32,063 bases of DNA from an uncultured Collinsella sp. (lineage in GTDB: Bacteria > Actinomycetota > Coriobacteriia > Coriobacteriales > Coriobacteriaceae), in contig USPC01000009.1 of the NCBI GenBank assembly GCA_900556605.1, positions 1 through 32,063 on the forward strand. Reading direction: 5' to 3'. Both the position numbers and the translations under genes were made by a program. Of the stretch, positions 1 through 10,128 are shown piece by piece. The notes below the pieces were generated by a model that made no database searches, was not told the origin of the DNA, and worked only from the letters and a program-made list of their open reading frames with translations. The first letter of the stretch is position 1. Every line of letters begins with the position of its first letter.

Positions 1-53
1 ACCTACAACAGCGCGGTTAACAGCCGCGTGCTCTACCATTGAGCTACCGAGGA
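1..53 (-). tRNA. tRNA-Asn (GTT), 3' end cut by the window
   Basis: The minus strand starts with TCCTCGG, continues through a normal D-arm and anticodon arm with GTT in the loop, and is cut in the T-arm by the left window edge. It is identical over the visible part to the complete copy at 89-163. It lies downstream of that copy with a short terminator-like hairpin between them. Confidence 0.93.
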
Positions 54-55
54 AT

Positions 56-80
56 TTAAAAAGCCCAACGGAAAGGGCTG
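56..80 (-). terminator. Hairpin with T-tract between the two tRNA-Asn genes
   Basis: On the minus strand AGCCC pairs with GGGCT across an 8-nt loop and is followed directly by TTTTT. The stem is only 5 bp, so termination may be partial, and it could also be a processing signal in a tandem tRNA transcript. Confidence 0.5.
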
Positions 81-88
81 GAAAATTC

Positions 89-163
89 TGGCTCCCCGGG
101 TAGGACTCGAACCTACAACAGCGCGGTTAACAGCCGCGTGCTCTACCATTGAGCTACCGAGGA
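89..163 (-). tRNA. tRNA-Asn (GTT)
   Basis: A complete tRNA on the minus strand. The acceptor stem TCCTCGG pairs with CCGGGGA (one G-T pair). The D-loop has GGTAG, the anticodon loop is CTGTTAA with anticodon GTT, the T-loop is TTCGAGT, and CCA is encoded after the discriminator G. The length is 75 nt including CCA. A good promoter lies 31 bp upstream (194-221). It is an exact match to the partial copy at 1-53. Confidence 0.96.
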
Positions 164-193
164 ATAGGTGTGTGCTCTCAAGCAACGAAGTTT

Positions 194-221
194 ATTATAC
201 GGACGAATCAGCTTAGGGCAA
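194..221 (-). promoter_or_regulatory. Sigma-70 promoter for the tRNA-Asn pair
   Basis: On the minus strand TTGCCC (-35) and a perfect TATAAT (-10) are separated by 16 bp. An A/T-rich tract that could act as an UP element lies upstream of the -35 (about 225-240). The position is suitable for initiation just before the tRNA at 163. Confidence 0.7.
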
Positions 222-250
222 GAACTTTTTTAAGAAATTTTCCGACCTAA

Positions 251-300
251 TCGTTGGGGACGTTCTTAAACGACTAGTCATTCAAGAACGTCCCCAACGA
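251..300. repeat. Perfect 17-bp inverted repeat (REP-like palindrome)
   Basis: Positions 251-267 and 284-300 are exact reverse complements around a 16-nt spacer. There is no T-tract next to either side, so it is not an obvious terminator. It sits in the intergenic space between the rpoD terminator and the tRNA promoter. The form resembles dispersed REP-type palindromes, but copies elsewhere in the genome cannot be seen from here. Confidence 0.7.
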
Positions 301-306
301 CTACAT

Positions 307-342
307 GAAAGCGCCCCCAAGCAGATGTGCTTGAGGGCGCCT
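307..342 (-). terminator. Rho-independent terminator of the rpoD operon
   Basis: On the minus strand a 13-bp GC-rich stem (311-323 pairing with 328-340, one G-T pair) with a 4-nt loop lies 12 nt after the rpoD stop and is followed by TTTC. The T-tract is short, but the position and stem strength fit the end of the long rimP-to-rpoD transcript. Confidence 0.75.
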
Positions 343-351
343 CTTGCTTGA

Positions 352-1701
<1,350 letters not shown>

Positions 1702-1811
1702 AGATTCTCCCTTCATAGTCCACAGGACTCAATACTTTAGCACACACATTGACGTCTATACCCAAAAAGAGGACTGGATATAGGCGAGAATACGCTGGTT
1801 GACCACAACAT

Positions 1812-3920
1812 CTAGGCTTGTTCGGTGCCCGCGGCCTCCAGGCCGATCAAACGGAACGGGTCCGCCACGCCGCCGATCGACTTTTGCAGCTCGCGTTGAC
1901 GCTGCGAATCCTGCGCGGCCTGAACGGTCAGCGCGCGACGGGCCTCATCATCGAGTGAACGGTCCTGGCGCAGCTTGGCCTGTGCGGCACGCATACGGCG
2001 CTTGATGGTGTAGAGCTCGAGCGTATCGAGCATAAACACGATGTTCGTCTCGGTGGGGTGCTTGCTCGTCGCCGAGATGCGCCCGGCACTCACAAGCGTT
2101 GCCGCATCGGGACACACTGAGCGCGCCGCATCCATGCAGGTTGCAGGATCGGTTCCCGGTGGCATTGCCAGAACGGCCCATGCGATGGACTCGTGACGTG
2201 GGTCAACCCACTCGATGGAGCAGATGCGGTCGGCATACGTGCGGAACAGGTCGGGGTAGCTCGTGAGCATGGTCAGCAGCTCGCGCTCCCCTGCCAAGGA
2301 CTTACGCTCAAGATCGGTAAGAATCACCGGCGCTGCCGCAGCCGGTGCGCCCGAACCATCAGCCACAGGAGCAGCGCCCATACCATCAGGTACGTCAATC
2401 GGCGGAAGATTGTCGACGACCTCCACGGGCGCGGCACCGTAGGCATCGAGCGGGACGTAGTCGTACGGCTCTTCTTCGACCGGTGCGGACACCGGCGGCG
2501 TCGCGCCCGATGCCCAAGCTCCGCGACCGGCATCGCGAGAGCCCGACGCCCGACCGCCCGCGCTACCAGATCGCTCAGCCTGCGCCCGCTGGCGTTCATA
2601 GTTCTGTTCGCGGCGGCGCTCCGCATCCTCGCGCTTGGCGACGTCGCGAAACACGCGGCCCGAGCTCGCGCGCACGGTCTCCAGATCCAAACCCAACAGA
2701 TCGGCAATCTGAATAAAGTACGTATCGATCATGTAGCTATCGCGCAGCGGATAGATGAGCGTGAGAGCGTCCTCCAGCGCCTTGGCTCGACCGCCCGGAG
2801 TGGTGATGTCGCTCGACTCCTGCAGCGAACGGTAGACAAAGTCCATGAGGGGCTCGGCCGCGTCAATGCGCGCCTGCAGCTCCTGGCCACCATGCGCGGT
2901 GATGAACTCCATGGGGTCGTTGCCGTCGGGCAGCACCACGCAGCGCAGGTCCATCGAATCCTGCTCGATAAACTGAATCGCGCGGCGAGCGGCCTTTTGA
3001 CCGGCGGCGTCGCCATCGAACATATATACAATGCGCTTGGCAAAACGGGTGAGTGTCTTTACGTGATGCTCCGTCAGCGCCGTGCCCAGGGTGGCGACGA
3101 CGTTTTTGATCCCTGCCTCCCAGCAGGCGATGCAGTCGGTATAGCCCTCCACCACAATGGCGGTATCCTGCGCGACGATAAACTCCTTGGCCCAGTTAAA
3201 GCCGTAGAGGTTTCGCTTTTTATGGAACACGCTCGTCTCGGCCGTGTTGAGGTACTTGGGCTGACCATCGCCCATGATGCGCCCGCCAAAGGCGATATTG
3301 TGACCCTGCTCATCAAAGATGGGAAACATCACACGGTCGTAAAAGCGGTCCGCGAGCTGTCCGCGCCCGCGGCTCACGGCCACGTTGGCGTCGATCATCT
3401 CCTGCGGGGTAAAGCCCGCCTGCGACAGATGCGATACCAGCGCGTTGCGACCCGGCGCAAAGCCCAGGCAGTAGCGGCGACAGACATCTCCGCCCATGCC
3501 GCGGCTGGCAAAGTACTCGCGCGGACGGCTGTCCTTACCGCGCATAAGCATGGTGTGGTAGAACTGAGCCGTCTCGGCGCACAGGTCATAGATGCGGGCG
3601 CGCTTAGTGCCGCGATCGCGCTGCGCACCGGTATCGTGCAGCTCGATGCCCGCACGATCAGCCAAATAGCGGATCGACTCGGGAAAACTCAGGTTCTCGC
3701 GCTTCATGATATAGGTAAAGACGTCGCCGCCCTCGCCGCAGCCAAAGCAGTGCCACACCTGCGTAGCAGGGATAATGTGAAACGATGGGGTCTTTTCGCC
3801 ATGAAACGGGCAGCAGCCCCAAAACTCATGGCCGCGGGGCTTGAGCTCAACCGTTTCCTGCACGATGGCAACCAGGTCCGACGCCGCGCGTACCTGATCT
3901 TTTTCCTCATCGCTAATCAC
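1812..3920 (-). CDS. dnaG: DNA primase DnaG
   Basis: Synthesises RNA primers for replication. The N-terminal CHC2 zinc ribbon is intact (C37, H40, C58, C61). The Toprim catalytic core follows, with VVEGYTD near residue 255 and the Mg-binding MFDGDAAG near residue 300. An Ala/Gly/Pro-rich linker (about 440-540) leads to a C-terminal helicase-interaction region. The length of 702 aa is slightly long for the family because of this linker. The start is GTG at 3918-3920, preceded by GGGGTGAG. It overlaps the end of ribF by 8 bp, so translation is probably coupled. rpoD follows downstream as in the macromolecular-synthesis operon, but there is no rpsU in front of it. Confidence 0.97.
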   Translation of the reverse strand: MISDEEKDQVRAASDLVAIVQETVELKPRGHEFWGCCPFHGEKTPSFHIIPATQVWHCFGCGEGGDVFTYIMKRENLSFPESIRYLADRAGIELHDTGAQRDRGTKRARIYDLCAETAQFYHTMLMRGKDSRPREYFASRGMGGDVCRRYCLGFAPGRNALVSHLSQAGFTPQEMIDANVAVSRGRGQLADRFYDRVMFPIFDEQGHNIAFGGRIMGDGQPKYLNTAETSVFHKKRNLYGFNWAKEFIVAQDTAIVVEGYTDCIACWEAGIKNVVATLGTALTEHHVKTLTRFAKRIVYMFDGDAAGQKAARRAIQFIEQDSMDLRCVVLPDGNDPMEFITAHGGQELQARIDAAEPLMDFVYRSLQESSDITTPGGRAKALEDALTLIYPLRDSYMIDTYFIQIADLLGLDLETVRASSGRVFRDVAKREDAERRREQNYERQRAQAERSGSAGGRASGSRDAGRGAWASGATPPVSAPVEEEPYDYVPLDAYGAAPVEVVDNLPPIDVPDGMGAAPVADGSGAPAAAAPVILTDLERKSLAGERELLTMLTSYPDLFRTYADRICSIEWVDPRHESIAWAVLAMPPGTDPATCMDAARSVCPDAATLVSAGRISATSKHPTETNIVFMLDTLELYTIKRRMRAAQAKLRQDRSLDDEARRALTVQAAQDSQRQRELQKSIGGVADPFRLIGLEAAGTEQA

Positions 3921-4920
3921 GGATACTCACCCCCTGCTCACCCAAGTTATGACGGATATCGTCGATATTACCCTCGACGGTCGCGATCAACTCGTCCAGG
4001 GAATCGAACACGCGAGACGGACGCAGCCAGCGCGTAAACGCCAGCGACACCGAGGCGCCATACAGGTCGCCCGCATAGCCGATCAAGTTGGCCTCGAGAT
4101 GCGCCGAGGCGGCATCATCGGCATAGGTCGGCGGCAGGCCGACGTTAACGGCAGCAGGCCATACGGTATCGTCGACCAGCGCCAGACCCTCATAGACGCC
4201 ATCGGCAGGCACTTGGATGCCGTCGGGCACCTGGATGTTTGCCGTGGGAAAGCCCATGTCGGAGCCCTCGTGACGGCCAGCCGCCACAACGCCGCGCAGC
4301 ATATAGGGACGGCCGAGAAGCTCTGCGGCCAGCTCCACATGACCCTGACCCAGCTCATGGCGGATACGCGTGGCGCAGATGGACTGCCCGTTAACGCAGA
4401 GCAGGTCGTGACCGTAAACGCCAACCCCACGCCCGGTACCCCAGGCACGCATCTCGGCAACGCCCGAAGCGCCGCCGCGGCCGAGCCTAAAGTCGCTGCC
4501 TACACGAATGGAGCGAATATCGACAACGCGCGACAACAGCGCCAGAAACCCGACATGGTCGAGTGCCGCCACGGCGGGCGTAAAGGGAACGGCCACCACC
4601 GCATCGACCCCGATTTGAGCCAAGGCATGCAGGCGGTCGGCCGTCGTCATCAATTTTTGGGCGGGCAACGGACTCACCACGACGTCCGGATCAGGATCGA
4701 AGGTGATCACGACCGCTTTGCTGCCGTGATCGTGCGCATCGCGAATAACCGCGTCGATCAGCTCTTGGTGCCCACGATGTACGCCATCGAACACGCCAAT
4801 GGCAATAGACGCGGCACCCAAGGACTCGCATCCATCAAATGCATCGGCAGAAACGATACGGGCCTCATCTAACTCACCAGCGAAAAAAATACGCGCGAGC
4901 TCGTGGGGCGCCAGCATCAT
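3913..4920 (-). CDS. ribF: Bifunctional riboflavin kinase/FMN adenylyltransferase
   Basis: Converts riboflavin to FMN and then FAD in the cytoplasm. The N-terminal nucleotidyltransferase domain has GVFDGVHRGHQELI, a GxHxGH-type ATP site, and ITFDPDPDVVV. The link RIRHELGQGHVELAAELLGR joins it to the C-terminal flavokinase domain, which has MGFPTANIQVPD and YEGLALVDD. The length of 335 aa is normal. The ATG overlaps the truB stop in an ATGA arrangement, and the gene end overlaps dnaG. The order truB-ribF is widely conserved; rpsO, which often follows, is absent and dnaG stands in its place. Confidence 0.95.
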   Translation of the reverse strand: MMLAPHELARIFFAGELDEARIVSADAFDGCESLGAASIAIGVFDGVHRGHQELIDAVIRDAHDHGSKAVVITFDPDPDVVVSPLPAQKLMTTADRLHALAQIGVDAVVAVPFTPAVAALDHVGFLALLSRVVDIRSIRVGSDFRLGRGGASGVAEMRAWGTGRGVGVYGHDLLCVNGQSICATRIRHELGQGHVELAAELLGRPYMLRGVVAAGRHEGSDMGFPTANIQVPDGIQVPADGVYEGLALVDDTVWPAAVNVGLPPTYADDAASAHLEANLIGYAGDLYGASVSLAFTRWLRPSRVFDSLDELIATVEGNIDDIRHNLGEQGVSIRD

Positions 4921-5849
4921 CGAACACCGCCGATCGCCTGCGGAAAGACGTGCTCCATCACAAAGCGGCCGCCCTCGATACGAGCAAGCGCCTTCAATCC
5001 ACCATCGAGCACGAGCGCGAACGGCGCCTTCGCCGTATCGAAATCCGCAAGCGCGCGTTCAACGGGAATGCGGCGGCCACAAAGCAGGTCGTCTGCAAGA
5101 TTACCCGGCAAATCGACACGCGTGGCACCAAGGGCGGCGATGGGATCCAGAGCGAAGCCGGCAGCGGACTCGGCAGAGAGCTCCTCTACCGCATGACAGG
5201 CGCCAATGGAAACCACGCCGGAGGCCGTACGGCGCAGCGCGGAAATATGCGCAGCACTATCGCAGGCGCGACCCAGATCGCGAGCGAGCGCGCGAATGTA
5301 GGTGCCCTTGCTTACCGAAAACGCCACGGTCCAGACGCACGTATCGCCCTCGCCGCTCACGGCGATCAGGTCGGCGGCATAGACCTCGACGGGGCGCGGA
5401 GGCAAGTCGACCGCATTGCCCTCGCGAGCACTCTTATAGGCGCGAACACCATTGACCGAGATGGCCGAAAAAGCTGGCGGCACCTGCAACTGCGGGCCAA
5501 GCATAGCGGCAAGCTGCTCACGGGCGTAAGCGAGATCGTGCAACTCGGGGGCAACGGGCACCGTGCGAACGGCCTCGCCCTCCGCGTCATCGGTGTTGGT
5601 CTCGACGCCAAACGAAATGTCGGCGACATAACTTTTGGTATCGAGAGTTAGCATGCCCAGCAGACGGGTCGCCTGGCCCACGCCCACCACCATGACACCC
5701 GAGGCCATGGGGTCGAGCGTACCGGCATGGCCGACGCGTCGCTCATGGAGGGCACGCCGGCACTGCGATACCACGTCGTGGGACGTGCAGCCCACCGGCT
5801 TATCGACGGCGAGCAGCATATTCAATTGAGAAGGCGTACGACGAGCCAT
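4917..5849 (-). CDS. truB: tRNA pseudouridine(55) synthase TruB
   Basis: Makes pseudouridine 55 in the T-loop of tRNAs. The N-terminal catalytic domain starts with LLAVDKPVGCTSHDVV, and the family motif GHAGTLDPMASGV carries the catalytic Asp at residue 46. Further TruB motifs are SKGTYIRALARDLG and a C-terminal PUA-like region. The length of 310 aa is typical. It follows nrnA by 15 bp and overlaps ribF by 4 bp, in a conserved rbfA-nrnA-truB-ribF order. The Shine-Dalgarno in front of the ATG is weak (GGATGG), suggesting coupling to nrnA. Confidence 0.95.
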   Translation of the reverse strand: MARRTPSQLNMLLAVDKPVGCTSHDVVSQCRRALHERRVGHAGTLDPMASGVMVVGVGQATRLLGMLTLDTKSYVADISFGVETNTDDAEGEAVRTVPVAPELHDLAYAREQLAAMLGPQLQVPPAFSAISVNGVRAYKSAREGNAVDLPPRPVEVYAADLIAVSGEGDTCVWTVAFSVSKGTYIRALARDLGRACDSAAHISALRRTASGVVSIGACHAVEELSAESAAGFALDPIAALGATRVDLPGNLADDLLCGRRIPVERALADFDTAKAPFALVLDGGLKALARIEGGRFVMEHVFPQAIGGVR

Positions 5850-5864
5850 GTACCATCCAAAAAG

Positions 5865-6908
5865 TTAGAGCTCGACGGTCACCGAAGCGGGATCCTCCCC
5901 TACCAGCTCGGCCAGCATGGGAAGTGCCACGGCGAGCGTCTCGCGAATCGTTCCGTTGTTGGAAAAGCCGGCGGCGGCATGATGCCCGCCACCGCCAAAG
6001 TTGGCAGCGATCTCGGACACATCGAGGTCACCCTTGGAGCGCAGGTTGCCGCGCACCTTGGTATCGCCCTCGATGCCCTTTAGGAACAGGCAGACCTCAA
6101 CGCCCATCACCGAACGCACCACATCGACCAGACCGTCGCACTCATCCGAAGTGACGCCGCAGGCCTCGAGGTCGCTCTGGTACGCATAACTATATGCCAC
6201 GCGACCGTGCGCCACGGTCTTGATACGACCCATAACGATGGACTTGAGATGCAAGAACTCTACGCGCATGCTCTGGTAGACCTCGAGCGCGACGCGCGCC
6301 GGATCGGCACCGTGCGCGACCAGGCGCGAGGCGGCATGGAACGCAGCAGCATCGGCGTTTTGGTACTGAAAACGACCGGTATCGGTCACCAGGCCGCACA
6401 GCAGGCAGGTCGCGACACCGTTGCGAGCCACAATGCCGCAATTGTCCAAAAAGCGGTCGATGATCATGGCGCAGGCCGCGGCGCCGACGCACCTCAGGCT
6501 CAGCTCGGCAAATTCCTCGCGCGCCGGATGGTGATCGAAGCACACCACATGCGACGAGCGGCGGAGCACCTCGGCAGAGTTGTTCAGACGCTCGACGACC
6601 GGCACGTCCACCGAGATGAACAGATCCGGATTGCCGGTATACGCAGATGCCGGCACCAGACGGTCGGCGCCCTCCATAAAGCGGTAGATGCGCGGAACCG
6701 GGTCATCGTCTGCCAGCAGCAGGGCAATGTCCTTGTTGGGGAAAAACTTCATAAGCGATAAGCCCAGACCCAGCACGGAGCCCAGGGCGTCACCATCGGG
6801 AGACGTATGTCCCGAAATCGCAATGGAGGACGCATCCTCGATGAGCTCGAGGATGCGTCGCTGAATATCTGCAGACTCGCACGATGCGAGGTCGGCGGAA
6901 TTACTCAT
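5865..6908 (-). CDS. nrnA: DHH/DHHA1 phosphoesterase, NrnA-type nanoRNase/pAp phosphatase
   Basis: Family members degrade short oligoribonucleotides and dephosphorylate pAp to AMP using Mn. Visible motifs are GHTSPDGDALGS (motif I metal ligands), FISVDVP (motif II), CFDHHPAREEF (the DHH signature) and LVTDTGRFQY (motif IV). The C-terminal DHHA1 domain has the substrate-binding GGGGHHAAAGF. The length of 347 aa is close to the usual 310-340. The start overlaps the end of rbfA by 8 bp. The rbfA-nrnA-truB order is conserved in Firmicutes and Actinobacteria. Confidence 0.93.
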   Translation of the reverse strand: MSNSADLASCESADIQRRILELIEDASSIAISGHTSPDGDALGSVLGLGLSLMKFFPNKDIALLLADDDPVPRIYRFMEGADRLVPASAYTGNPDLFISVDVPVVERLNNSAEVLRRSSHVVCFDHHPAREEFAELSLRCVGAAACAMIIDRFLDNCGIVARNGVATCLLCGLVTDTGRFQYQNADAAAFHAASRLVAHGADPARVALEVYQSMRVEFLHLKSIVMGRIKTVAHGRVAYSYAYQSDLEACGVTSDECDGLVDVVRSVMGVEVCLFLKGIEGDTKVRGNLRSKGDLDVSEIAANFGGGGHHAAAGFSNNGTIRETLAVALPMLAELVGEDPASVTVEL

Positions 6909-7311
6909 CTAAAGCTGCCTCCTGGGCGGCATCCGCTATTGGATAGCCGTCCTCGTCCTTTTCGATCGCAAGCGTGGCGGGAACGTTTTCCAGCGCACGC
7001 GTGATGCGCTCGGCCTCATCGGTCGAGCGATCGATGCGAAAATCGAGCTCGGGCGTGACGCGCCAATCGAGCGAGCGGGCCAACAGGCTACGGATGCGGC
7101 CCTTGGCGCTGGCGAGCGCCTCCATGACCTCGTCGTAGCGGCTCGCGTCGCACGACACGTACACGCGCGCGAACGAGCGGTCCACCGCGACCTCGACCGC
7201 GGTCAGGGTGACCAGGTCGAGACGCGGATCGGAAACCTCAAAGAGCAGGATATAACCGAGCTTCTCGCGAAGCTGCTCGCCCAAACGGCGGGTTGCCTGC
7301 GTTTGCTTCAT
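6901..7311 (-). CDS. rbfA: 30S ribosome-binding factor RbfA
   Basis: Late 30S maturation factor that binds the 16S rRNA central pseudoknot region. The sequence is of typical length (136 aa), with the N-terminal helix TRRLGEQLREKLGYILLFEVSDPRL and the KH-like continuation LVTLTAVEVAVDRSFARVYV. An acidic tail follows (IEKDEDGYP...). The ATG is preceded by GAGTAGGGGGTAGCGCT, a good Shine-Dalgarno that overlaps the infB stop region. It lies 11 bp after infB and overlaps nrnA. Confidence 0.94.
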   Translation of the reverse strand: MKQTQATRRLGEQLREKLGYILLFEVSDPRLDLVTLTAVEVAVDRSFARVYVSCDASRYDEVMEALASAKGRIRSLLARSLDWRVTPELDFRIDRSTDEAERITRALENVPATLAIEKDEDGYPIADAAQEAALDE

Positions 7312-7322
7312 AGCGCTACCCC

Positions 7323-10037
7323 CTACTCGGTACGGGCAACCTGGTCGATACGGTAACCCTCGATCTGGTCGCCGGGCTTGATGTCCTGGAAGTTCTCCAG
7401 GCCAATGCCGCCCTCGGAACCGCTCTTGAGGCTCTTGGCCTCGTCCTTGTAGTGGCGCATCGAGGCGATCTTGCCGTTGAAGACCACGATGCCGTCGCGC
7501 ACCAGACGCACGGAATCGGTCGCGGCGATCTCGCCCTCTTCGACGCGAACACCAGCGGCAATACCGACTTTGGGCACCTTGAAGGTGTCCAGGACGGTCG
7601 CGGTACCCGTGGAGACCTCAACCTCGGTGGGCTTGAGCATGCCGATACGGGCAGCGTCGAGGTCCTCGAGGCACTTGTAGATGACGTCGTAGCAACGGAT
7701 CTCGACGCCCTCGCGCTCGGCGGCGGAGCGGGCCTTGCCGTCGGGACGGACGCCAAAGCCGATGATGATGGCGTTGGAGGCGTCGGCCAGGACGACGTCG
7801 GTCTCGTTGATGGCGCCGACCGCGGAGTGAATCGTGTTGATGCGCACCTCGGACTGGTCCATCTTGTCGAGCGAATCCTGAAGAGCCTCGATGGAGCCCT
7901 GGACGTCGGCCTTGATGATCAGGTTGAGCTCCTTGACCTCGGCGTCGGCGATGGTCTCGAAGAGGTTCTCGAGCGTCACGTGCTTCACACGGCTCTGCTC
8001 CTCGATACGGGCCTTGAGCGAACGCTCGTCGGCCAGCGCACGCGCCTCACGCTCGTCCTCGAACACGCGGAACTCATCGCCGGCGTTGGGGACGGACTGC
8101 AGGCCCAAGATCTCGACGGCGTCGGAGGGACCGGCCTCGGTGACGGCGTTGCCCTTGGGGTCGAGCATGGCACGGACGCGGCCATAGGTGAGGCCGGCGA
8201 CTAGCGTGTCGCCCACGCGCAGGGTGCCGCGGGTCACGAGCACGGTGGCAACCGAGCCGCGGCCCTTGTCGAGCTTAGCCTCGAGGACGTTACCCGATGC
8301 GAACGTATCGGGGTTGGCCTTGAGCTCGAGCACGTCGGCCTGGAGCAGCACGGTCTCGAGCAGGTCGTCGATACCGATCTTCTGCTTGGCCGAGATGTTG
8401 ACGAACATGTTCTGTCCGCCCCACTCCTCGGGGATGATGCCGTACTCGGTGAGCTCCTGGCGCACGCGGTCGGGGTTGGCGCCCGGCTTATCGATCTTGT
8501 TGACGGCGACGACGATGGGAACGCCGGCGGCCTTGGCGTGGTTGATCGACTCGATGGTCTGGGGCATGACGCCGTCGTCGGCAGCTACGATCAGGATGAC
8601 GATATCGGTCACCTTGGCGCCGCGGGCACGCATGGCCGTAAAGGTAGCGTGACCGGGGGTATCGATGAAGGTGATCTTGCGGTCGTTGATCATGACCTGC
8701 GAAGCGCCGATGGCCTGGGTAATGCCGCCCGCCTCGCCGGCAGCGACGCCGGTGTGACGGATGGCGTCGAGCAGGCTCGTCTTGCCGTGGTCGACGTGAC
8801 CCATGACGGTGACGACCGGGGCACGCGGTTTAAGATCGGCGGGGTCGTCGTAGAACGAGAAGGTGTTCTCCTCCTCGGGGGTGATGATCTTGATCTGGCG
8901 ACCCAGGTCGTCGGCAACGAGCTCGACGAGGTCATCGGACATGGACTGCGTCATGGTAAGCGGCGTGCCCAGCAGGAACAGACGCTTGATGATGTCGTTG
9001 GCCGGAACGTCGAGCGCCTCGGCGAGCTCCTGGACGGTAACGCCCTGGGAGACCTTGATGGCGTCGAGGTCCTCGGGGTTCACGCCCTGGGCCAGCGCCT
9101 CCTCAATCTTGCGCTCTTCCTGAGCCTTTGCGGCCTCGCGCTCGCGCTTCTCCTTGCGCTTTTTGCGGCGACCAGTGGACTCGCGAGAGGCCTCCTCGAC
9201 GGCGGCACGAGCCTCCTCGAGCACCTTCTCGCGGCTGTACTCCTCGGCCTCGCGAGCCATGCGGCTGTAGTGGTCCTCTTCGTTGTTGTGGCCGCCCTTG
9301 CGCTTCTTGCCCTTGCCCTGCTTGTCGGGGTTGGGGAAGTCCATGCCAGCAGCGACGTTGTTGCTGGCATTGGTGCGATGGCTGTGCGGACGGCTCTCGG
9401 AGACGTTGCGCTCGGAGTTGCTGTCGGAGGCGTTGCGATCGTTACGACGGCCACCGCGACGGTCGTTGTTGCCGCCACGACGGTTGCCGCGCTCGGCGGC
9501 GCGCTCGGCCTTGGCCTTCTCCTCGGCGTCCTTCTTCTCCTTGAGCACGGTCTCCTGTGCGGCAATCTGGTCGAGCAGCGAACGGAAGCGCGAACCGGAG
9601 TCGGAAGCGGGAACGGCGCGGCGCTGGGCCTCGCGGGCAGCCTCCTCCTTCTCGCGGGCAAGGCGCTCCTGCTCAGCCTTCTTCTTAGCCTCGGCCTCGG
9701 CGCGGGCGGCCTCCTCGGCAGCCTGGGCGGCGGCGAACTGGCGGCGCTCCTCCTCGCGTGCCTTCTCGGCGGCGATGCGCTCGCGCTCTGCCTCGGCAGC
9801 GCGTGCTGCCTCCTCGGCGGCAGCGGCCTGCTCCTCGGCCTGTTTAGCGGCCTCGACTTCCTGGGCGCGGGCCTCGATCACCGAGGCGAGCTGCTTGCGG
9901 ACCATAGCGACGTAGGCGTCCTCCAGGGCGGAGGAAGCGGACTTAGCGGGAATCTTCATTTCGGCGAGATGACCCATCAGTTCCTTGGAGGTCATGCCGA
10001 ACTCTTTGGCCAGGGTGGACACACGGACTTTTGCCAT
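7323..10037 (-). CDS. infB: Translation initiation factor IF-2
   Basis: GTPase that places initiator tRNA on the 30S subunit and promotes subunit joining. An IF2-N domain ([21 protein letters not shown]) is followed by about 250 residues of Ala/Glu/Arg-rich, probably coiled-coil sequence and an Arg/Asn/Gly-rich stretch near residues 190-225. A second IF2-N-like segment precedes the G domain. G1 is GHVDHGKT near residue 411, G3 is DTPGHATF and G4 is NKID. The C-terminal domains II-IV are present. At 904 aa it has the long N-terminus typical of high-GC Gram-positives. The start ATG is preceded by GGGTAGGTGAAG. Confidence 0.97.
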   Translation of the reverse strand: MAKVRVSTLAKEFGMTSKELMGHLAEMKIPAKSASSALEDAYVAMVRKQLASVIEARAQEVEAAKQAEEQAAAAEEAARAAEAERERIAAEKAREEERRQFAAAQAAEEAARAEAEAKKKAEQERLAREKEEAAREAQRRAVPASDSGSRFRSLLDQIAAQETVLKEKKDAEEKAKAERAAERGNRRGGNNDRRGGRRNDRNASDSNSERNVSESRPHSHRTNASNNVAAGMDFPNPDKQGKGKKRKGGHNNEEDHYSRMAREAEEYSREKVLEEARAAVEEASRESTGRRKKRKEKREREAAKAQEERKIEEALAQGVNPEDLDAIKVSQGVTVQELAEALDVPANDIIKRLFLLGTPLTMTQSMSDDLVELVADDLGRQIKIITPEEENTFSFYDDPADLKPRAPVVTVMGHVDHGKTSLLDAIRHTGVAAGEAGGITQAIGASQVMINDRKITFIDTPGHATFTAMRARGAKVTDIVILIVAADDGVMPQTIESINHAKAAGVPIVVAVNKIDKPGANPDRVRQELTEYGIIPEEWGGQNMFVNISAKQKIGIDDLLETVLLQADVLELKANPDTFASGNVLEAKLDKGRGSVATVLVTRGTLRVGDTLVAGLTYGRVRAMLDPKGNAVTEAGPSDAVEILGLQSVPNAGDEFRVFEDEREARALADERSLKARIEEQSRVKHVTLENLFETIADAEVKELNLIIKADVQGSIEALQDSLDKMDQSEVRINTIHSAVGAINETDVVLADASNAIIIGFGVRPDGKARSAAEREGVEIRCYDVIYKCLEDLDAARIGMLKPTEVEVSTGTATVLDTFKVPKVGIAAGVRVEEGEIAATDSVRLVRDGIVVFNGKIASMRHYKDEAKSLKSGSEGGIGLENFQDIKPGDQIEGYRIDQVARTE

Positions 10038-10128
10038 ATGACTTCACCTACCCTTTCTGGCACCTTGGGTGCCTAGAGACTGAACGAGCGTGGGGTATGC
10101 GCTGGGACCTGCCCGGCGCGACCGCGCG

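Noticed and set aside
1..163. CRISPR-like direct repeat at the left edge
   Set aside because: The repeated ~53-bp unit is a tRNA-Asn gene in two tandem copies, not a CRISPR repeat with spacers.
1717..1811. Separate rpoD promoter in the dnaG-rpoD gap
   Set aside because: TATAGA, TATATC and TAAAGT hexamers occur, but none has an acceptable -35 at 16-18 bp; a promoter may exist but I cannot support one.
8538..10076. 512-codon Leu/Gly/Ala-rich frame opposite infB
   Set aside because: It is the antisense shadow of the Ala/Glu/Arg-rich N-terminus of IF-2; the apparent hydrophobic, membrane-like sequence is an artefact of that composition.
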